Made by a program: the position numbers and the translations under genes | The notes under the pieces: generated by a model | Seen by the model: the letters and a program-made list of their open reading frames with translations, nothing else | Told to the model about the DNA's origin: nothing | The model's database searches: none | Assembly (NCBI RefSeq): GCF_017654505.1 | Contig: NC_054534.1 | Coordinates: 27,707,689 to 27,771,688 of the forward strand | Direction: 5' to 3' | Source: Polyodon spathula | Lineage: Eukaryota > Chordata > Actinopteri > Acipenseriformes > Polyodontidae | DNA length: 64,000 bases | In this document: in pieces, positions 12,390-25,063 of the stretch | How the letters are laid out: each line of letters begins with the position of its first letter | Numbering within the stretch: position 1 is the first letter of the stretch

Positions 12390-14460
12390 GACCTGCCAGG
12401 CAGTTTTACGGCTCCCAAGCCCCAGTATCAGTACCCGTCTAAGCGTGTTTAGTTCTCAATATGCCAAGTTTAAAATCAGCAACTTCAACAGTTCCACAGA
12501 AGAACATTTTTTGTTTTTAAAAAATGCATCAGGCAGCCATCTTGTTTAACGAACAAATGCCATTTTTGAAAATGTAAGTTTTACCAGCACAGGTATGATG
12601 GTTTTCAAGTTTGGAGTTAATCAAGTGAACCATTTTTAAACTGAAGCAGTTTTAAATATAAGAAAAAAATGTAGGAGTGGCAGCCATATTGTTTCATGAA
12701 ACATAACCATTTTGACGTATTTGTATTCCGCTGTCACCGTAACTGTGTCTTCTAAGTGTGAAGTCTATTAGTCAAACAGTTTTCAAATAAAAGCAGTTTG
12801 CTGTTAAGGGCGTGTTTTGATGAAATTTGTGGCAGCTATTTTACTACTGAATTGTATCCCAACAACTTCTGCTTTGCATGCAGGATTGGATGGTGACAAT
12901 ATATGCTTGTGAAGTTTGGAGTTAGTCAAGTAAATTGTTTGTCAACTGATGCAGGTTTACATTTCAGATGTAGACGTATAAGTGGGAGCCATCTTGTTTT
13001 ATAAAACATTACCATTTTCACATATGTGTATCCCATTGTTACTGGGACAATAACTACCAAGTTTGGAGTTAGTTGGACAAATGGTTTTCAAACAGCAGCA
13101 GTTTTTTGTTAGGGGCATGTTTCAATAAGATTTGTGGCAGCCATTTGACATTAAAATTTATCACAGCCACTTCTGCTTCACAAACTTGATGTGAGTTTGG
13201 ATGCTGATGATATATGCCAAGTTTCAGATCAATTAATTCACCGGTTCCCAAGAAGAAGATTTCGAAAGGTTTTATCAAAAAATGCATCACGGTGCCAATT
13301 GCAAGGATGCAGCAGTAACTTTTTTTCAACATCTGACAGCCAATGTATCCAGCTTGTTACCTGCCAAGTCAGAACATGATCAGTCACACAGCCTCGAAGC
13401 AGCAGCAGTTTAAAATTTTGGGAAGAAAAAATAAAATAATAATTTTAAAAAACGAGAACTGCCAGGCAGTTTTATGGCTTCCAATCCCCAGTACCAGTAC
13501 CAAACACTTAAGCAATTACTGGAAGAAGCAGGTTTAGTTAAAAAAAAATGCATATAAACAGCCATTTTTGTTTCAGGTCAAAACCATTTTTTAAAAATCA
13601 CTTGAATTGCTACAGTGTCAAGGATGATGGTTATGAAGTTTCGAGTTTGTCAAGTAAACCGTTTGTCAACTGAGGCAGTTTGAAATTTCAGATGTAAACA
13701 TACACCTGGCGGCCATCTTGTTTTATAAAACATAACCATTTTGACATATTTGTATTCCATTGTTACTGGGACAATAACTACCATGTTTGGAGTTTGTTGG
13801 TGAAACGGTTTTCAAATAGCAGCAGTTTGCTGTTAAGGGTGCATTTTGATAAGATTTGTGGCTGCCATTTTGACATTAAAATTTATCGCAGAAACTTGTG
13901 CTTTGCAAATTTGATGCGGGTTTGGATGCTGATGATATATGCCAAGTTTCAGTTCAATCGCTTCACTGGTTTCCAAGAAGAAGATTTCGAAAGATTTCTA
14001 AAATGCGTCAAACGGCCATTTTCGTTTCCGCTCAACACAATTTTTTAAGTCAGTTGTATTGCTACACTATCAGGGAAGATGCTTGTGAAGTTTGGAGTTA
14101 GTCAAGTAAATCATTTGTCAACTGATGCAGGTTTAAATTTCAAATGTAAACGTATAAGTGGTGGCCATCTAATTTTTTATAAAACATCACCATTTTCACA
14201 TATTTGTACCCCATTGTTAGTGGGACAAACTTGATGCGGGTTTGAATGCTGATGATATGTGCCAAGTTTCAGATCAGTCGCTTCACCTGTTCCCAAGAAG
14301 AAGATTTTGAAAGGTTTTATTGAAAAATGCATCACGGAGCCAATTGCAATGACACAGCAGCAAAATTTTTTTAGCATCTGACAGCCAATGTATCCAGCTT
14401 GTTACCTAATGTTACCTAAACATAATAAAAAAAACCCCAAAAAACTTTAACAATAACAAT
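12390..14460. repeat. composite tandem repeat, two ~1.05-kb copies
   Basis: Two higher-order copies start at 12393 and 13459 with the interrupted palindrome CTGCCAGGCAG followed by a GGCT(C/T)CCAA.CCCCAGTA.CAGTACC block. Both end with the same tail (ATGCATCACGG.GCCAATTGCA, then GACAGCCAATGTATCC, at about 13281-13362 and 14326-14403). Inside each are shorter modules in varying number. GCCATCTTGTTTTATAAAAC-type modules are near 12538, 12683, 12988, 13711 and 14162. GTTTGGAGTTAGTCAAGT-type modules are near 12610, 12914, 13059 and 14090. GATGCTGATGATAT..GCCAAGTTTCAG modules begin at 13199, 13924 and 14244. Each of the last set is followed by CCAAGAAGAAGATTT. Stops interrupt all frames, so it does not look like present-day coding sequence. 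I do not recognise the family. Confidence 0.8.
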
Positions 14461-14489
14461 AGGCTTCCCAGCCTTTGGCTTGGAAGCCT
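14461..14489. other. strong hairpin at the end of the composite repeat
   Basis: AGGCTTCC and GGAAGCCT form a perfect 8-bp stem that continues inward through AGCC/GGCT around a TTT loop. It lies immediately after the second composite-repeat copy and immediately before a (TAA)n tract. The GGCTTCC word also occurs at the start of the repeat copies. Confidence 0.85.
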
Positions 14490-14522
14490 AATAATAATAA
14501 TAATAATTATAATAATAATAAT
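14490..14522. repeat. (TAA)n microsatellite
   Basis: Imperfect TAA trinucleotide tract directly after the hairpin. Confidence 0.95.
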
Positions 14523-15240
14523 TCACGGGGCGTGAGCTGGGGGTGTTTAGGATAGGGCAGAGGAAGCAGAAGGGAGCGATAAGTAGGACAGAGTGCTGGC
14601 TAGAAAGGACCAGACCTAGGATAGAAGAGCGGGCGAGGCCCACTCTAGTAGCAGACCAGCGAAGCTGGACATGGAAGCTAGGATAGAAGATGGTCACTGA
14701 CTGAGGGCGGTGATGCCGACACAACCCAGAGGCAAAGGACCCAGCAACCTAATACACATATGAAGATTATGACTCGGGGAGCTGCCCCTCGGGAGGAAGA
14801 CAGACGCGGAAGACCGAGATACGAAAGGAGATAGAGAGGGAGAGATACCCAGCGTGAGACTTCTGTAAAGGGGCGCTTGTTACACACCCAATTGGCCGAG
14901 ACTTCACCCTGCCTGGGACCTGAAATAAGAACAAGGCATAAAGGTTAGTATGGGACTCGAGCACGGAGTAGCCATGTCCTGAATTGAGGCAGAGTATGGA
15001 ACAGAGCCTTGATGAGGCAAAATAAGCGCAGGAGCTGCGAAAGGACAGACTGTGGCCGGGGGTACACTCTGACTCACATGGTGAGAACCCCCCTGCAGGT
15101 AAACGAAGGCTGATGCCTAACCCTGAGGTTGGGAAAGTGAGACTCACTTGCCCCCCAAAGGATGGACCCCTGGCTCCTAAATCTCCCACATCTTGAGATG
15201 AACAAAAGACAGCACATGCCAGCGCATAAAAAACAAATTT
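14523..15240. repeat. GC-rich block of unknown origin
   Basis: Abrupt change to GC- and purine-rich sequence on the + strand between a (TAA)n tract and a T16 run at 15249-15264. The minus strand is open for 160 codons (14767-15249), but the translation shows no recognisable domain and the base bias explains the lack of stops. It could be part of the same unknown element as the preceding repeat and hairpin, or an unrelated insertion. Confidence 0.45.
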
Positions 15241-15290
15241 TTTGGCCATTTTTTTTTTTTTTTTACAGCTGATAGGAAAAAATTTATGCT

Positions 15291-15310
15291 GGGGTGGGGG
15301 TGGGGTGGGG
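15291..15310 (+). other. G-quadruplex motif
   Basis: Four runs of 4-5 G separated by single T loops, the classical form of a stable parallel G-quadruplex. It lies about 25 bp after a T16 tract. Confidence 0.8.
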
Positions 15311-18300
15311 TTGATGACTTAAAAACATGACCCGGGTCCTGAAAATGCCTGTAGGCGGCACTAATCTAGAGTAAACTTATTTGAGATGAATTGAGACAAT
15401 TGCCAGATATCCACCCACCCTGGAGAAATATCTTAGGGCTAGGTTTAAAACAACAAACATCTTCTACGTTCTTTGTTGAAATCAGACTAAAAATACTGGC
15501 CTTGGATTACTGCCTGTTTGACAAAAAAATAAAACTAAACTTTGTGATTTACTTTTTTTCATATTATGGAAACTTTTAAAAACTGATTTATTGTATTCTG
15601 TTGTCTTTTTTAAGCCTCCTGAATTCCAGACAAATATGCTTTTCAGCTATAAAATTGCAAATTATATCATAAAGCAATTAAGTGCACTTGATTAACTGAG
15701 TGTATTTCATTCCAAGGAAATGCAATTTACTGTAACTCTGGAATGAAATTAATAAAAATTGAAAAAACTCATTGGATATTCTCAGGAACAGGGAGGTTTC
15801 CCTACAGAAATACATAAGATTTATACTGCTATAAAAAAGTTAATGATTTGTGGGTGAATCTGCTTCAAAGTTTGTAGTGGGTGTTAATGATATCAATCAA
15901 AGACATTCCCATGTCACAACCCAATGTTGGAATGTCCATTATTATGTCCTGTAAGTTACAATGTTAGTTTAACAAGGTTTAATTTATCCTGTTATCTGAA
16001 ATACTCATGGCAGATGGTAAAGCCAGCTTACTGGAGTGTTTATTATTGAAGTTTGCATTAGCCATAATCAAGCACCCAACCGACAGTCACTGGCGGACTA
16101 TTTCTTCTGAGTTGCTGACCCAAGAGTGGACACAATAAGATTAAATCAACTGAAAACATGACAGATTTTGCTGACATGATAAACAAGGAAAAGCAGCAGA
16201 GGGCTACAGATGGCAGGTTCAAAGGGTTGTATACAGTATGGCCTTGGACTGAACTATTTGTTGGCAACTACAGGCCAGGGACTTTGAAAGGCATTGCCAA
16301 GTATAACTAATGTAACCAATCATGTCTTGAAATAATTATTATTATTTAGTTCCAGAGCCCCACCAATAGAAGTGGAACATTTTGATAAAGTCTGTGAACG
16401 TGGCAGGAAATATACCCCTTGTTGCTTTTACAAGAAACAGGATTTAAGATGAGCTAACAGATAGTAAAAGTGTACATTTGTTCTGTTGACTTTTATGTCT
16501 TATTCTATTCTCGGAGGAAGACTCTTTTGATACAGAAAATAATGGCTCACTATGATTGATGGTCACATAAAATCCAGGTCCCCATAGAACTGTGGGATTT
16601 CAGAAAAGAAGCTGTCCATGAAAGGAAAGATGGGACCCTCCTATAGGTTTCACTGTACTGTAACAAAAATCACCTAGGTTTATGGTTCTCTTGTTTGTAT
16701 CTGGTATCGCAATGCTGATTTATCAATAAGCATTCTTTAAAGGCATATGAATATATTAAATTAATCTGCACAGCAGGTGCTAACTAATATTATGAACAGA
16801 GAATGATCTAATTATCCCTTTAGCAACCTGAATTGCCTTCAACAAAACAATTATTTTACTACAAAGTATTTACCCTCATAAATGGTAAACTATGGTAAAT
16901 GCAGGTACTGTGGTAAACTTCTGTAAGAGTCGATACAAGAATAAACAAAGATGAAGACACAGATGCACTGCAGATCAATATTGTTCCTATACAGGAAGCA
17001 CTGGTGTAGTCGAGCCAGAATGTGCTGGAAAACCGTTACTTTTTTGGGGTCATGAACTTAACACAGAAAACAGAACCTTTGAGATGTTTTTTTTTTTTAG
17101 AACAGGTCATGTGTACAAATAAGATTCAAAGATTCAGGTCACTGTGACCAGTGGCATTTATCTATGTAGATTTGTGTGCAGGAATAAAACTAACTTCTTT
17201 AATTTATTATTTTATTATTATTATATTTGTATTATTATTTCAGGAAATGGCTGCACCTGTCTGGAGATATTTATAAACAAAAAAACAAACAATGTATATC
17301 TACAAGGCAGGGCCTAATTGTCTCTGTCAGTATTGCAACAGCATCTCACTGGTAAAGACACTCCAAAATGAGGAGCTCCCAGGTTGGCAGTCAAAGAAGT
17401 TTTATCACAGCTCCTGGACTAAAAGAGCAGAAAACCTTTGCAAATAAAAACATTGAGGCTGTTTAAATTATTTGAAATTGCATCTGTATCTGCATCTGTC
17501 AATATGACCCAAAACATAACAGATGTACCTAAAATCTGAACATAATAGGAGGGTTAAAAATTAACTTTAGAATCTTTAACAATTTTTTATGAAAATGCTT
17601 GTATGGTGCCCAACCCCTCTAACGTCAGTGCCTAAGCACCACTGAAGCGATCTCTTTTCCCTGGGGGAAATCAAATGAGTCTTTCTTTCTCTCTGAATCA
17701 ATGTCTCTGATAACCAGCGCATATTTTAAATGTTCGCAGAGTCAAGAGTCACACACATCTCCCGCACAATTGTTTGATTCAGTCAGTTGTCCTTGTGATG
17801 CAATAAAAAGAACATTAGGAACTTATATTACAAACTACTGTACTACTTTAAGAAAACTAACATTTTTTTTTAAATAAAAAAGTTGACGAAGAAGACAGCA
17901 AAAGTGCATCCTACTACTGTGGACATAACATGGGTTTAAAGCTGCCTTTTCAGTGCGGGGGTTGGAATGAATGACTGCCCTTAAGTGGCTTAGTATGGCA
18001 CTTTGTGCCCTGGAGGTAACCTTCTAAATCTGCAGGGAAGAAAAGTGTATGTTAAGCTGTGATTTGGTGGGGGAAGAATGAGGTTCATGTTTTTCTGGTG
18101 TCTGGTGGTGGCAGATTTATTTATTTATTTATTTAATCGGCCACCAAATTTTGGAAGTAATCAGACAAAAAGTAGCCAAATTGTGTTTTTTAAACCAGCA
18201 AACAAACACACTTACATTTAAGCTTTATATATACATTTATATATTACAAAAGCATAAATAAGTGCTACACATTTATTACAAAAATAAACAAAAACAAACA

Positions 18301-21300
18301 AATAAACAAAAAGGTACGTAAAGTGATAAACTATTTATTTCTCTGCTTTTCTTGTTTTTTCTCACAATTTACAGTACCAGAACTACAGTTTTTTTTTTTG
18401 TTTTGTTTTGTTTTTTTGTTTTTTTTATCTGATGAGATCAAATGAGATAGGTCCAGGGAAACTTTTGTTTTTTATTCATAATGTCGCATAAATTAAATTG
18501 TCCAGAACTGTCGGCAGTTAGCTTTTAAAAATAAATTTAAAAACAAAAACAATTCCAATTGTACTGATGTAGTTCTTAAATTGGTGACAAATAAAAATTA
18601 ACTGAGCATTTCAGTGATTCGTAATTTTATTTGATGCCGAGCGCCATTAAAAAGACAGGGTGACTGAAGTTCTTATAATGACCTCATAATGAATAGGAAT
18701 AGAAACATGCAAAAATAGCCAAAAAATAACCAAACTCCCAAAGACAACATTTACCCGGTAGATGCTTTCAAAACAAGTCCAGTTTGGCTGGAAAAATGCC
18801 AATCTGGCAGCACTGATCAAGGAAGAGTTGTTTAAAACTTTCATGGGAGATGCATGCATTACTTATTAACGCTACCTCAATTTCAATGTACAAATAAAAC
18901 ATGAATTCGGATAATTTGTTTGAGAAAAATCAATATCTGAATTGTATCCAGTACTTTCAGATTTATGACTTACACCACTGACAGGAACATTAGGTTTTAA
19001 AAGGATCTACTTTTTCAAAATCAACAAATAAGATCAGATTCTATTTGGTAGCATGAGATCTTTTAAAAAGACAGATAAGATAAAGTGCTTGAGGGATATG
19101 ACTAACCGAGGACCACATTTACAGAAGTTTATTCTTGTTTTACCCTACAGCTTTTGAATAAGATATGTATTAAATAACAGAATATAGATATACTTATGCT
19201 GAAGACCAATTGTCAATAAGGAGCTCTTTTAGGGTGATCACTAGGTTCAATCGTGTAAAAGTAAATGGAACAGAACAGTTTCTAGAAAAAGATGCAAAGT
19301 GAGAACAAAATGGTAGGCCTTAAACTGCCTACACCAGGTTGATCTGAATACAAAATATGAGAGTCATGTCATATCCATTAGCAAGGGGAACATAGACTAT
19401 ATTTCTAATGACGAAAACAAAGCGCAGGTTCCATTATGTGGTTAATGCTTTGGCTGTAGTTTCTGGGTCAGGTAACTAAGAAATCAAGGGGTGGGTGTGA
19501 AAAATGGAAATGTTATGTTCTTTGCTTTTTGTACAGTAGTTGGGGTACATGTTATAACTTTGTTTTCAACACACCAGGCCTGTTTTTACTATAGTTCTAC
19601 TCCAGTGGAGTCTCCTTAGAGGAAAAGCCTCATCAATTTTTCAAAAGAAAAAAATAAGTAAAAACATTTTTTATAGCATCATAATATAATAATGTTCAAT
19701 AAAATAAAATAGAATTATATGTAATAAAAAAACCCCAAAAAAGTAACCTAAACCCTAGATTCAACATTCCTAAATGACAGCAATTCATGGTGTTCTAGCG
19801 GGTTTTTTTGTTGTTTTTTTACAAAGGAAGGCAAGCCTCCGTTTTCCCATTAAACAGTGTTAGCTGTGGCAGATTGCGTGATCGGATTTTAATCGGAGGA
19901 GACCAGAGTTTTGTTTATTTATTTTTTTTACCAGAGAAGGCTTTGCCTCCAATGACTAACTCCTGTCTGTCTGAAACACTAGTAGATCGGGTGATCTGAG
20001 CACAGGTTTTAATTGGAGGAGCGATCCACATCCTCCCGCCCCCTTCTAAACCGCTTCTGTATTGCAGTTATATGTACACTTAATGTACGAGTGAAATTGC
20101 TTTGTTTTGCATTTCATCAATGGTAAGAAACAAAATGTTGTTACTGTTTTATTTTGGTGCTTGTCTTGTGAAGGGGTGAAATGTGAAATGCAGGATAACG
20201 CAGTTGATCGGCTGATTAAGACCCCGTATACCACGCTAGATTATACTGAAAAACTCAAGATCTGAAGGGAAGCCATACGTTAACCAACAACTGAAATTGC
20301 TAATAAGAACAGGTCATTTCATTTGCAGTAGAGCATTACGCTTGAGATTACATAATGGAAGGGAAAATGTGAAACGTTAATTGTCAAATAAGCCTGCAAG
20401 TAAGTAAGTCAGCTATTTCCCTGTTGTAGGTATTTTTTTTTATTTTTGTTTTACCATAATGACTGATGACTAATACAAAGGAACAAAACAACAATAATTT
20501 GTTTTGTTGGAGTGGAAAAAGAAAAAAAAAATGTTATCATTTATTTTTTTACTTATAAAACCCGTTTTTAAAGTTAACAATACAATTTTTTTCAATACAA
20601 TTCAATAAAAAATGACTCTTACTGTACTCCAATGGAAAAAATAGAAGCATGTAAATTTACGGTTTTGTGTTGTTCCCTGAGCCTGTGGTACACATAAGTT
20701 GAATTAAATCAACCAAATAAAATTTTTTAAAATGGTGAAAACTGAAATGAGAAAATAAAAAAAAGGATTTCATAGTGCCCTAACTGTTATTTATTAACCT
20801 GTTTTTACTGTAACTCACTGTCAATGTTAATGTGTGATGTTAAAGCTGTTGAAGCTAAAAATCCCTATTTCGGTAATTCTAATAATACTGGAAAAAAAAA
20901 AAAAAACTACTTTGTTTAAATGTTCAATATTATTGCAAAAGTGATCCCTTTACAAATGATTACTGATGACCTTAGATTGCTATGGGTAAGGCAAAAAAAA
21001 CATTTGGAGGTTGTACATTCTGTTAAAAAAAGTTTTAAACAAATTATAAATCTCTCCCGCTATTTGTGCCTACCTTGACAGAGGTCACCAGCCACCACCA
21101 TTCTACTCTCATGTTCTTGGTTAAAATATTTGGGTTCTACAACCACTTGGGGATGATATAAAGGGTTAATAACATTTGTTTGTCTAATATTGTGTCATAT
21201 TAATTCACTAGGTTTGCAGGAAGTCTGAGATTAACCTTGTTCATCATGCATCCTGAGCGTCAATAGGCTTCAGCTGCTGATGGAACCTGTGTTCATCTCT

Positions 21301-22728
21301 GCAGAAGCTGTGAGGCTATGCAGCTACATGTGAGATGAATTTTCTATCCAGACAGAACCTCCAAGTTCCCAGTCTACTTCAAACCCATAGTGAGGCATAA
21401 GCAAAAGGCATTAGGGCATCTGCCTCGCAAGTCAAAGGCACACATACTAATCATTGCCCTGTCAATTGCAGGCATTTAAGTCAAGTGTTATTTATTTATA
21501 ACAACACCAATACATTTTATGACTTTTTACTATTTGACATACTTCAATGCAGGAAACATGTCATTCTCAGGGACCAGATGTTCTGGGGTCCTATTAGATA
21601 TTAATAGGCCTATTAAGATGGCACTTCATTAAAATACTATTGCCTACAAATTGTATCTGAAATATTAAAACACATCCAAATAGCCTGTTTGGGTCCCCTA
21701 TATTTAATTTCCAAATTATTTTAAAATTTAAATAATGCATAATAATATAATACTATATTTCAATCAATTGTCCCAAGCAATCAATATAAATTATTTGCAA
21801 ATAGTATTTTTTTTAATCTGATAAATTCTTAAGCATGACTGTAAGAAAAAATAAATAAATTAAAAACACGGTAAACTGCAAAAATATTTTTCACATTTAT
21901 AAAATTATATAACTATTGTTTTTCTTGAACACAAAATAAAATGCAGAGGTCGCACAAAAGAGGGTGTTTTTTTCTAGAGGAAATACCAGCAACTAATAAA
22001 CAAACACAAGTATTTGGATTAAATTTAACATGAGTCATAACGGTCACCAAAGAAACTTCAATCAGAGCTATGTCTTAGCTGTATTTATTTAAATACAAAA
22101 ATATTTTATTTAAGGTTTCTAGCAGTTTTGAAATACAAACGGATATCCGACATTGTTTTGAATATCAGAATGACAGGATGCAGTGTCCCTGTTCAAAAAC
22201 ATTCTGTAAGCTTGAGTCGAAATATTCCTGTCATATTTTACCCCTGGACCATGTGAACTAACAGATGTTCTTGTTTAAAGCAACTGTAACAATACATTCA
22301 ACACCGAGCTTCTGTGTGTCTATGGGGAAAAAAAACTGTCAGCTCATATTGGGAAATGAAATATCCTGCATTCCCAGGGATGTGGGCATTTTTTATTTAT
22401 CTTCTATTGGAAATAAAACTTCTTAACCAAATATTCCATCTTATATGACTGGCTATTGCATAGAACAGGAGAGGGGTCTTCCATGTTAGCTTGTTTTTTT
22501 ATTAAACTTGATTCACCAGGACTTAGACATGGACTTGATATGTCAGATCTGGGTGCAGAAGTTGGAAATTCATGTGGAAGAAAGAACAGGAACAAGGTTT
22601 TCCATTGTGAAATTGTGGAAAGAAGAATTTAACAGTTAAGCACTGTAGTTTTCTTAAATGAAGAATAGCTCAGAAGATAAATCATTAGATGCCCATGCTT
22701 ACTTTTTTGTCTGTTCTTGAAGAAGGCT
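15311..22728. other. intergenic; no gene seen
   Basis: No convincing exon on either strand over about 7.4 kb. It contains scattered A/T homopolymers, (TTTA)n at 18117-18134 and a diverged duplication at 19826-20036. The interval 17590-17810 is less repetitive and could be a conserved non-coding element, but this is compositional only. Confidence 0.5.
19826..20036 (+). repeat. diverged direct duplication of about 105-115 bp
   Basis: Two consecutive segments share the order GGAAGGC..GCCTCC, then AGAT.G.GTGATC, then TTTTAAT.GGAGGAG. The first runs about 19826-19900, the second about 19934-20032. Probably an old local duplication or a repeat with internal repeats. Confidence 0.45.
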
Positions 22729-23552
22729 TGTGGTAAGGACAGCATCACTGGTAAGGCTGTCACTCCCAGGAAGCAGACCCAGAGACAGAAGCTGCAAGTT
22801 TAAGCGCTACTGCGCATGTTTAATAACAAGTCATTTTAAACAAAAACATAAATAAATAGGCACAAGGGCCAAAACAAAAGGTTTACACAAAAACAATACT
22901 GTGCAACTTCATTGTGTCCTCATTATAACCACAGCACCATGCAGCACTCTTCTGAAACACACCACCAACTAACACCATACATGAACTACAGTCAACACCA
23001 ACTAACACCATACATGACCTACCCCCCCAGACCAACTAACACCATACATGAACTACACTCAACACCAACTAACACTACACATGAACTACCCCCCAGACCA
23101 ACTAACACCATACATGAACTACACTCAACACCAACTAACACCATACATGAACTACCCCCCAGACCAACTAACTCCATACATGAACTACACTCAACACCAA
23201 CTAACACTATACATGAACTACCCCCCAGACCAACTAACACCATACATGAACTACACTCAACACCAACTAACTCCATACATGAACTGCACTCAACACCAAC
23301 TAACACCATACATGAACTACACTCAACACCAACTAACACCATACATGAACTACCCCCCCAGACCAACTAACTCTATACATGAACTACACTCAACACCATT
23401 CAACACCCTTTTTATACCATATGGCTGGAGCCTAATTAATCATCAATTATTCTATTATGGCCCCAGCCACATTCACACATGTGTTCTGAGAGGGAGGAAT
23501 TTAACCTCCTCCCAGCCAACCCAATGATCCCCACACACACATACATGTAACA
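22729..23552 (-). mobile_element. LTR-like repeat carrying a minisatellite
   Basis: Bounded by TGT at 22729 and ACA at 23552. On the minus strand the order is a TGTTACATGT start, a TATA box GGTATAAAAAGGG (complement of 23405-23417), a 33-bp minisatellite, an A/T-rich stretch with TTATTAAACATGCGC, and a CTTACCACA end. This is the layout of an LTR, with the minisatellite just downstream of the predicted transcription start. No target duplication was recognised and no internal genes are adjacent, so the call is provisional. Confidence 0.5.
22962..23398. repeat. 33-bp minisatellite, about 13 units
   Basis: Units read ACCAACTAACACCATACATG followed by AACTAC and one of two tails, ACTCAAC or CCCCCCAG. 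The two unit types largely alternate in the first part, giving a 66-bp higher-order period. Because 33 is divisible by 3, all frames stay open on both strands; the resulting proline/threonine/histidine-rich peptides are artefacts. Confidence 0.95.
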
Positions 23553-25063
23553 CTGGAAGGGCTTTTAGAATTGCTTATTTGATCGTTATGATACTTTAAG
23601 GCCATTATTTAGCACAATTTACTCAGAGAATCTAAATCTGGTGGTATCTTGAGGCACCTGTCCACCTGTCTGTAAGTAAAGTCTATGTCGGTATAAGAAT
23701 AAAAGTTTTTTTTTTTTAATGTTGGCAATGTATAAACCACTGATTCTTTAAGAGTTCATGCTACAGCCACTACTTCTCAAGCTTCAATCATTGTTTATTT
23801 TAATGAAGGCTTTGTTATGAGTAATAAAAGCATAAATGACAAAAGTAGCCTTCAGATTTACATAATGAAAACGATGTCATATCTGAAAATTACCCAAATC
23901 TTATTAATATAAACATCTCAGAATCTTCTAAATAAGTTTAGTCTCCAGAAATTAATTCAAGCAGAACTTCTTGGCCATTATGTGTGCCCCTTGAGTACTG
24001 GTATTTGATTTCCTAACTATTTATATTCACCAGTTTCCTGGACCAGTTGTGTCCAACTGATTATCATCCTCTGGCAACACCCACCTATTACTGCATTTTC
24101 ACCCCTGAGATGGCCAAAAGTGGAGCATCCATAGTGCTGTACGTACAATGATACTTGTAGGTGTCTACAAAAGCACCACAATCCACAAGTGACTTACAGT
24201 TCTACATAATCCTAATTGGAGCATTGTACATTCACCATGGCTTAATTCTGTGGAATGTTTGGAGTTTGCTATATGTAGCCGTGTTTGTGCAGAATTTAGG
24301 CCCAAAAACCTGTACCTTTGTGCCCTGGATTACTGTATTGATAAATAACTAGGTATCCCCCAGGGATGATCCAGTATAGGCACTACTTAGATGGGGTATA
24401 GGAAGAGTCAGATGATCAGGCTCATACTGAGTCGAATCTTGGTCATGCTAAGTGCTGATTTTGCATACGGGCACATAGGGAGTGCTGTACTGGCCTTTGC
24501 TCTCCCATGGGTTGGGGAGATAAATGGCCTGGGCACAGTTCACCTTATCACACATCCTGCTGACCATTTGCAGGATGAGAAAAGGTGGTTGCGTTATTGG
24601 AGTTGACATGACATGATCAGTTTTTATGCTGTTCCTAGAGGCACAGAATCTCCAGGAGAAGGTGGTTTAAACAGTGATGTGTTCAGCTTGTTCTGATGTT
24701 CCCCGAACCTTCCTCATCGGACAAATTAATTTGTAAGCAGCAGCAGAAGGTTATGAATGTAATGAAAAAAGAGTACATCATTATTTTTTTCCAAATGCAC
24801 AGGAAATACCTACAAATATGACATGTTCACAATGGGTTTATAAAGGTGCTAGACCAATTATTTATTGAAATGTGTAAGGAAACTCTTTAAAAATAAAATT
24901 GTGCAGTTAAAATAAGTATTTTATCCACCTTCCATCTGAAAATCAATACCACTTACTAAAAAAACATTAAAGTATTATAATTATGAGGTACAATTATAAT
25001 TTTTTCGAAAGCCTGGAAAAGAAATCTATAGTTTATGCCCATTTGCATCAGATTGTCAGAAAT
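23553..25063. other. intergenic; no gene seen
   Basis: No supportable exon or element identified. Confidence 0.5.

Noticed and set aside
13069..14377. Several similar short ORFs in the composite repeat
   Set aside because: Similarity follows from the DNA repeat; frames are broken in every copy and start at arbitrary places.
14767..15249. 160-codon minus-strand ORF
   Set aside because: No domain or family resemblance; open frame explained by GC-rich composition.
21390..21480. tRNA-like word GGGCATCTGCCTCGCAAGTC
   Set aside because: Resembles a tRNA anticodon arm only; no B-box or fold at the right spacing.
22962..23398. Regular repeat array that could be mistaken for a CRISPR array
   Set aside because: Units are contiguous with no unique spacers, and the genome is eukaryotic.
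22912..23527. Long open frames on both strands with Thr/Pro/His-rich or Ser/Cys-rich repeats
   Set aside because: They are the six-frame reading of a 33-bp minisatellite whose unit length is a multiple of three.
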